Shown here one piece after another: positions 5,809 through 9,527 of a stretch of 9,527 nt of DNA. Every line of letters starts with the position of its first letter. The stretch's first letter is position 1. Both the position numbers and the translations under genes were made by a program. The stretch comes from 62-47 sp039808365 (GTDB lineage Bacteria; Pseudomonadota; Alphaproteobacteria; Rhizobiales; Xanthobacteraceae): the NCBI GenBank assembly GCA_039808365.1, contig JBDHSX010000144.1, positions 1 through 9,527 on the forward strand, in the 5' to 3' direction. The notes beneath the pieces are model-generated. The model was not told the DNA's origin. It did not search any database and saw only the letters and a program-made list of their open reading frames with translations.

Positions 5809-7305
5809 TTGCTGCTGCGCTCCGCACTGATCTACGGCCCGGCCATTCTGTTCACGCGCATTTCCGCGTTGCTTTTGCTCGTCGTGGTCACCCGTCTCAT
5901 CAATCAGGAGGAATACGGCCTTCTGACGCTGGTGGTGACGGTCGGGGAAATGACGGACGCCGCCGTCACAAACTGGCTGCGGGTCGCCCTGCTGCGGCTT
6001 GGCGGCACCGGGAACATCAGTCGCGGCAGCCTCGCGCTGGCCGGCAGGGTGATGCTTTGCACGACGGCGCTGGCTCTGGTGATCGCGGCGGCGGCCTCGG
6101 CCGTCGTCGTGCCGGCGCGCTGGGGCGAATTCGCCCTCGCCGTTTGCGCCTACCTGATCGTCAGCACCGTCGCCCGGCTGGCGCTGACCATGCTTCAGAT
6201 GCAGCAGCGGCACTCGACCTATTCCCTGCTCGAATGCCTGCGGGGCGTGCTGCAACTGGCCCTGCCCATCGTGGCGATCGCCGTTTTTCCCAATACCTTT
6301 TTGGTGGTGTCGCTAGGGTCGAGCGCCGGCATCCTGATCGCCGGCGTCGTCGCCCTTGCGGTGGCGTCGCGACGGGTGAGCGCCGGGCCGCCGCGCTTCA
6401 CCGCGCGCGAGCTTCTGACGCTCGGCATGCCGCTGGTGGCCGTGGCGCTGGTGGGATTCGGCATGAACAGTTCCGAGCGCCTGTTCCTGAACGCCTTTCA
6501 CGATGCGACCGCCGTCGCCGTGTTCGCGGCCGCCTACGTGCTCGCCCGCCAGCCGATCGACATCGTCGGGCACGCCATCAATATCGGCGCGTTTCCAGAG
6601 GTCATGAGCCGGTTCGACGCCGAGGGACCGGCCGCGTCGGGCCAATTGCTGTCGCAAGTCATGGCCCTGATGATGCAGCTTTGCCTTCCGGTCGCGGCGG
6701 TGCTGATCGCTCTCAGCAATGAGATCACCCAGCTCCTGCTGCCGCCGAGCTATTGCGGGCGCACCAGCCTGCTGTTCCCCGCCATCATCTTCGCCATGGT
6801 GTGCGCGAATCTCACCAACGTCGTCTACGGCGCCGTCATCCATGCGCATAAGCGGCCGTGGATGCTGATCGTCGCGGCCTTGCTGGGGTCGATCGCGACC
6901 ATGACCCTGTCGGTGGTGCTGATCCCGGGGCTGTCCGAGCTCGGCGCCGCGCTGGCGCTGGCCGGCGGATCGATGGCCGCGCTGGCGGCTTGCGTCGTCA
7001 TCAGCGAGCGGCTGACGCCAATTCCGGTGCCGTGGCGCGACATCGCGCTGTCGCTGGCGACCGCGGTCGCGACCGGGGTCGCCGCGAGCCTCGCGGCGGC
7101 GGCCTGTCGCGGCATGTCGATCCTGGTGCCGCTGACGGCGGGAACGGCGGCAGGCGGGACGATGCTTCTGCTGATGACATGGCTGTTTCGCCCCGTCGCG
7201 GCGCGACAATTGTTGGCCGCGATCCGCCGCTATCTCGACGGCGCGCGCCGGCGGGAAACCGGTCTCGACGGCGCGCGCCGCTCGGAGGGAAAGCCCGCAT
7301 CCTGA
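5809..7305 (+). CDS. Polysaccharide flippase (Wzx-like, MOP superfamily)
   Basis: This 498-residue, very hydrophobic protein has about 14 predicted membrane segments. Approximate starts include residues 5, 38, 78, 108, 150, 173, 205, 235, 285, 323, 352, 378, 415 and 440. That layout, the N-terminus ALIYGPAILFTRISALLLL followed by RLINQEEYGLLTLV, and the length match polysaccharide-transport flippases, which move undecaprenyl-linked sugar units across the inner membrane. The TTG at 5809 is used because a TGA at 5770-5772 closes the frame upstream and no ATG or GTG lies between. AGGAA (5794-5798) lies 10 nt before it. The hydrophilic tail carries a ten-residue near-repeat, LDGARRRETG then LDGARRSEGK. 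The next gene, 143 bp on, encodes a GumC-like co-polymerase, which supports an exopolysaccharide role. The membrane-flippase class is confident; the exact substrate is unknown. Confidence 0.88.
   Translation: MLLRSALIYGPAILFTRISALLLLVVVTRLINQEEYGLLTLVVTVGEMTDAAVTNWLRVALLRLGGTGNISRGSLALAGRVMLCTTALALVIAAAASAVVVPARWGEFALAVCAYLIVSTVARLALTMLQMQQRHSTYSLLECLRGVLQLALPIVAIAVFPNTFLVVSLGSSAGILIAGVVALAVASRRVSAGPPRFTARELLTLGMPLVAVALVGFGMNSSERLFLNAFHDATAVAVFAAAYVLARQPIDIVGHAINIGAFPEVMSRFDAEGPAASGQLLSQVMALMMQLCLPVAAVLIALSNEITQLLLPPSYCGRTSLLFPAIIFAMVCANLTNVVYGAVIHAHKRPWMLIVAALLGSIATMTLSVVLIPGLSELGAALALAGGSMAALAACVVISERLTPIPVPWRDIALSLATAVATGVAASLAAAACRGMSILVPLTAGTAAGGTMLLLMTWLFRPVAARQLLAAIRRYLDGARRRETGLDGARRSEGKPAS
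7233..7280 (+). repeat. 18-bp direct repeat inside the flippase 3' end
   Basis: TCTCGACGGCGCGCGCCG occurs at 7233-7250 and again, identically, at 7263-7280. The period is exactly 30 bp, or ten codons, so the reading frame is kept and the protein gains a second LDGARR. The 12 bp after the first copy (CGGGAAACCGGT at 7252-7263) do not match the bases after the second copy, so only part of the unit is conserved. It looks like an in-frame local duplication in the non-membrane tail. Confidence 0.7.
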
Positions 7306-7338
7306 CGGTCCCGCCGCCACGACAGCCGCCGACGGGGA

Positions 7339-7358
7339 GCCGTTCGTTGGCGAACGGC
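7339..7358. terminator. Perfect hairpin between the flippase and GumC-like genes
   Basis: GCCGTTCG (7339-7346), a TTGG loop and CGAACGGC (7351-7358) form an 8-bp perfect stem 33 bp past the flippase stop and 90 bp before the next ATG. No T-run follows, so it is not a standard intrinsic terminator. It may be a terminator remnant, an mRNA-stabilising hairpin that allows different expression of the two genes, or a protein site. The other bases of the 143-bp gap show no clear promoter. Confidence 0.4.
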
Positions 7359-7448
7359 CTCGCGTCAATGCAAAATTAATCGTGGATCTTTACCTTGCGG
7401 TGAACTGCCGCGTGGGTCTCGTCGTGTCGTTCGAGTCAGGTTTCCAGC

Positions 7449-9521
7449 ATGTCGCTTGAACAAGGAGAGGTCATCCGGAACGCAGTTGACGATACGACAA
7501 CGGCCACTCCCGCTCCGGAAGGCGTCAACCTTGGCGATCTCGGCCGCATCCTGGTTCGGCACCGGGCATGGGTTTTCCGAACGGCGATCGTTTGCGTGGC
7601 GCTGGCAGCCGGATATCTGGCCGTCGCCAAGCCGGTCTACACCTCCACCGCCGTCGTCTATGTCGACCCGCGCGACCGGCCGACCCCCAAGGAAGACCCG
7701 AGCGAGAAAAGCAGCGTGCCGGGCGACGGCCTTCTCCTGGTCGAAAGCCAGTTGAAAATCATCACCTCCGGCGAGGTGCTGGGGCGGGTCGTCGAGAAGA
7801 TGAACCTGGCCGAGGATCCCGAGTTCAACGGGCGCAGCGGCTTCATCACCAGCATCAAGGCGTTGTTCGGTTTCGCGCCCGGCGAGGACCCGTCCCTCGC
7901 CGCCTTGCGCCGCTTGCGGCTGGCGACTACGGCCAAGCGCAACGAGCGGTCTTATGTCATCGACATCTCCGTTTCGGCGCGCGCGCCGCAGCGGGCGGCG
8001 GACCTCGCCAATGCGGTCGCGAACGCCTATCTGGCGGAACAAGCCAGCGCCAACGCCGGCTTCAACCGGCGGATTTCCGACGCGATCACCTCGCAACTCG
8101 AAAGAATGCGCGAGGCCGTGAGCCAGTCGGAGCGCGCGGTCGCCGCCTACAAGGTGGCCCATAACCTGGTGGGCGCGCGCGACAAGCTGGTCACCGATCA
8201 GGAGCTGGCCGAGGCCAATACGCAACTGACCAACGCCAAGGCGCGACTGAACGAGGCGCAGGCGCGGGTCAAGTTCATCGATTCGGTTGCATCGGGCGAA
8301 GCCCCGCTGGAATCCCTGCCCGAAGCGGTCCAGTCCAGCACCATCGTGCAGTTGCGCGCGCGCGCCGCCGACGCCTCGCGCACCGAGGTTCAACTGGCGC
8401 GGGTGCTCGGCCCCGGTCATCCGGATTTGCAGCAGGCCCAGGCCCAGGTGCGGGATATCCAGACCGCGATCAAGAACGAGGTCAAGCGCATCGCCCAGGC
8501 GGTGCGGAACACCGCCGCCAGCGAGCGCATCAATGTCCAGAGTCTTCAGGCGCGCTTCGATTCATTGAAGACGCTGACGCAGACCAACGAAAAGGCGATG
8601 GTGCAACTCCGCGAGCTTGAGTTGAAGGCCAACTCCGACCGCGTGGTGTACGAAACCTATCTTGCGAAAGCGAAAGCCGCGACCGAGGAACAGGCCATCA
8701 ACACCACCAATATCCGGCTGATCTCTCCCGCCATCCTTCCCAACAAGCCGGCCTGGCCGCCGACCATTCCGCTGCTGGTCGGCGCCGTGTTCGGCGGATT
8801 GTTCCTCGGCGCCATGCTGGCGTTGCTGCGCGGCAGCTCCGAACGGCTGGTGCGCGCGCTCGCCAGGCCGGCCGCGGCACCGACACAACAGGAAGCTGCG
8901 CCGCGGCATGCCGCGGTCGATCCCGCCGCCGGACATCAGGGACAGCTCTCGCAGATCAAAGCCGAACTGCTGGCCGCGCCGGCGGGCCATTCCATTCTGC
9001 TGGCGCGGGCCTCGAACGACGAAACGCTGAACTTGGTTGCGCTGGAGCTTGCGCGCGCCGTCGACGAAGCCGGCCAGCCCATCGTGGTGATCGATGCCGA
9101 TCTGAAAGACCATGTCGTCACGTCACGGCTGCGGTTCAATCTCCGTCTCGGCGTGCGCGACATTCTGGCGGGCCGCGCCTCCATTCGCGAAGCCGCTCAT
9201 GCCCTCGGACGAACCGCGATCAAGATCGTTCCCGTCGGCGTCGCGGCCCCCGCGGCGCTGAACCCGCAGGCGCGCAGCGCAATCGTGACCGCCTTGCGGC
9301 AGGCGCGGATGCTGGGCCGCGTCATCATCGATGCGGGTGAACTGGATTCGATCCAGTCCGAACTGGGTCTTCATGCCATCGTCGACGAAGTCATCTTTCT
9401 CAAGACGCCCCATGACGACCGATCCGCCGACGTCTCCACGCTGATCGATTCGTTGCGCCGGCATCAGATCAAGGCCAGGGTGGTTTTCATCGACCCCATC
9501 CCGCAGGCGATGAGCGCGTGA
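7449..9521 (+). CDS. GumC/ExoP-like exopolysaccharide chain-length determinant with degenerate BY-kinase domain
   Basis: This 690-residue polysaccharide co-polymerase spans the inner membrane twice and controls chain length and export in Wzy-type exopolysaccharide synthesis. In order: a cytoplasmic start, a Wzz-type domain (about residues 25-120) with helix 1 at about 42-60, a long periplasmic coiled-coil region (about 205-415), a proline-rich PNKPAWPP motif (431-438), helix 2 (about 440-460), a flexible Ala/Pro linker (470-495) and a cytoplasmic ParA/BY-kinase-like domain (about 496-690). That last domain keeps IVVIDADLKD (545-554) in the place of Walker A' and VIIDAGEL (625-632) in the place of Walker B. 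Where GEGKST should stand it reads ASNDETLN (521-528), and it has no tyrosine after residue 404, so kinase activity is unlikely. The start is ATG 7449 with CAGG (7437-7440) 8 nt before. It follows the flippase gene and is likely in the same cluster. Confidence 0.92.
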   Translation: MSLEQGEVIRNAVDDTTTATPAPEGVNLGDLGRILVRHRAWVFRTAIVCVALAAGYLAVAKPVYTSTAVVYVDPRDRPTPKEDPSEKSSVPGDGLLLVESQLKIITSGEVLGRVVEKMNLAEDPEFNGRSGFITSIKALFGFAPGEDPSLAALRRLRLATTAKRNERSYVIDISVSARAPQRAADLANAVANAYLAEQASANAGFNRRISDAITSQLERMREAVSQSERAVAAYKVAHNLVGARDKLVTDQELAEANTQLTNAKARLNEAQARVKFIDSVASGEAPLESLPEAVQSSTIVQLRARAADASRTEVQLARVLGPGHPDLQQAQAQVRDIQTAIKNEVKRIAQAVRNTAASERINVQSLQARFDSLKTLTQTNEKAMVQLRELELKANSDRVVYETYLAKAKAATEEQAINTTNIRLISPAILPNKPAWPPTIPLLVGAVFGGLFLGAMLALLRGSSERLVRALARPAAAPTQQEAAPRHAAVDPAAGHQGQLSQIKAELLAAPAGHSILLARASNDETLNLVALELARAVDEAGQPIVVIDADLKDHVVTSRLRFNLRLGVRDILAGRASIREAAHALGRTAIKIVPVGVAAPAALNPQARSAIVTALRQARMLGRVIIDAGELDSIQSELGLHAIVDEVIFLKTPHDDRSADVSTLIDSLRRHQIKARVVFIDPIPQAMSA

Positions 9522-9527
9522 TCCGGA
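9518..9527 (+). other. Possible start of the next gene in a GTGA overlap
   Basis: The GumC-like stop TGA (9519-9521) overlaps a GTG (9518-9520), giving GTGA, the GTG version of the common ATGA overlap. The frame then reads V-I-R before the window ends. CAGG at 9504-9507 is a weak ribosome site 10 nt upstream. Exopolysaccharide loci usually continue with further synthesis genes, but only ten bases are visible, so this is a suggestion only. Confidence 0.2.

Noticed and set aside
6313..7368. A 351-codon minus-strand frame opposite the flippase gene.
   Set aside because: The Arg/His/Gln-rich translation has no recognisable motif, while the other strand encodes a clear 14-segment membrane protein.
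7461..7470. Strong AAGGAGAG-like ribosome site inside the GumC-like gene start as evidence for a later start.
   Set aside because: No in-frame ATG, GTG or TTG follows at a usable distance; the nearby TTG (7486) is out of frame, so ATG 7449 is kept.
7365..8420. A 351-codon minus-strand frame opposite the GumC-like gene.
   Set aside because: It is a shadow of the real gene in a GC-rich region; there is no domain and no plausible ribosome site.

Overview
The window is GC-rich, and its protein sequences resemble those of Alphaproteobacteria in the Bradyrhizobium/Rhodopseudomonas/Nitrobacter group (Nitrobacteraceae). That assignment rests on overall protein character, the scarcity of TTA, CTA and TCA codons, and a GCAATCCAG/CTGGATTGC palindromic repeat of a type I recall as common in such genomes. 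It is inference, because no rRNA or other taxonomic marker is present.

Left part (1-2340). A dispersed-type palindromic repeat lies at the left edge (1-65), just past the 3' end of a full-length peptidyl-dipeptidase Dcp (M3 zinc peptidase, minus strand, 84-2162). A 178-bp divergent spacer separates dcp from a two-helix small membrane protein (plus strand, 2341-2598).

Middle part (2616-5490, all minus strand). In transcription order these are a sterol desaturase/fatty-acid hydroxylase-superfamily membrane oxygenase (4492-5490), a CelD/BcsL-type GNAT acyltransferase (3356-4495) and an exported YkuD L,D-transpeptidase (2616-3221). The oxygenase and acyltransferase overlap in an ATGA stop/start, so they are probably translationally coupled. 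The transpeptidase follows a 134-bp gap that holds a hairpin. It appears to use a TTG start with a strong Shine-Dalgarno sequence rather than the upstream ATG.

Right part (5491-9527, plus strand). A 318-bp divergent regulatory region carries two perfect inverted repeats. It leads into a polysaccharide flippase of the Wzx/MOP type (5809-7305). After a 143-bp gap with a perfect hairpin comes a GumC/ExoP-like chain-length determinant (7449-9521). The window ends six bases after that gene, at a GTGA overlap that may be the start of the next gene.

The right half looks like the edge of an exopolysaccharide (Wzx/Wzy-type) locus, with flippase and co-polymerase followed probably by further genes beyond the window. 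The divergent oxygenase-acyltransferase pair may belong to the same envelope programme, perhaps modifying a lipid or a sugar, but the sequence does not prove this. The most notable point is that the cytoplasmic C-terminal domain of the GumC-like protein keeps the BY-kinase fold signature (a Walker A'-like IVVIDAD) but has lost the P-loop and has no tyrosine at all after residue 404. It therefore looks like a catalytically dead pseudokinase. No tRNA, rRNA, CRISPR array or insertion sequence was seen.
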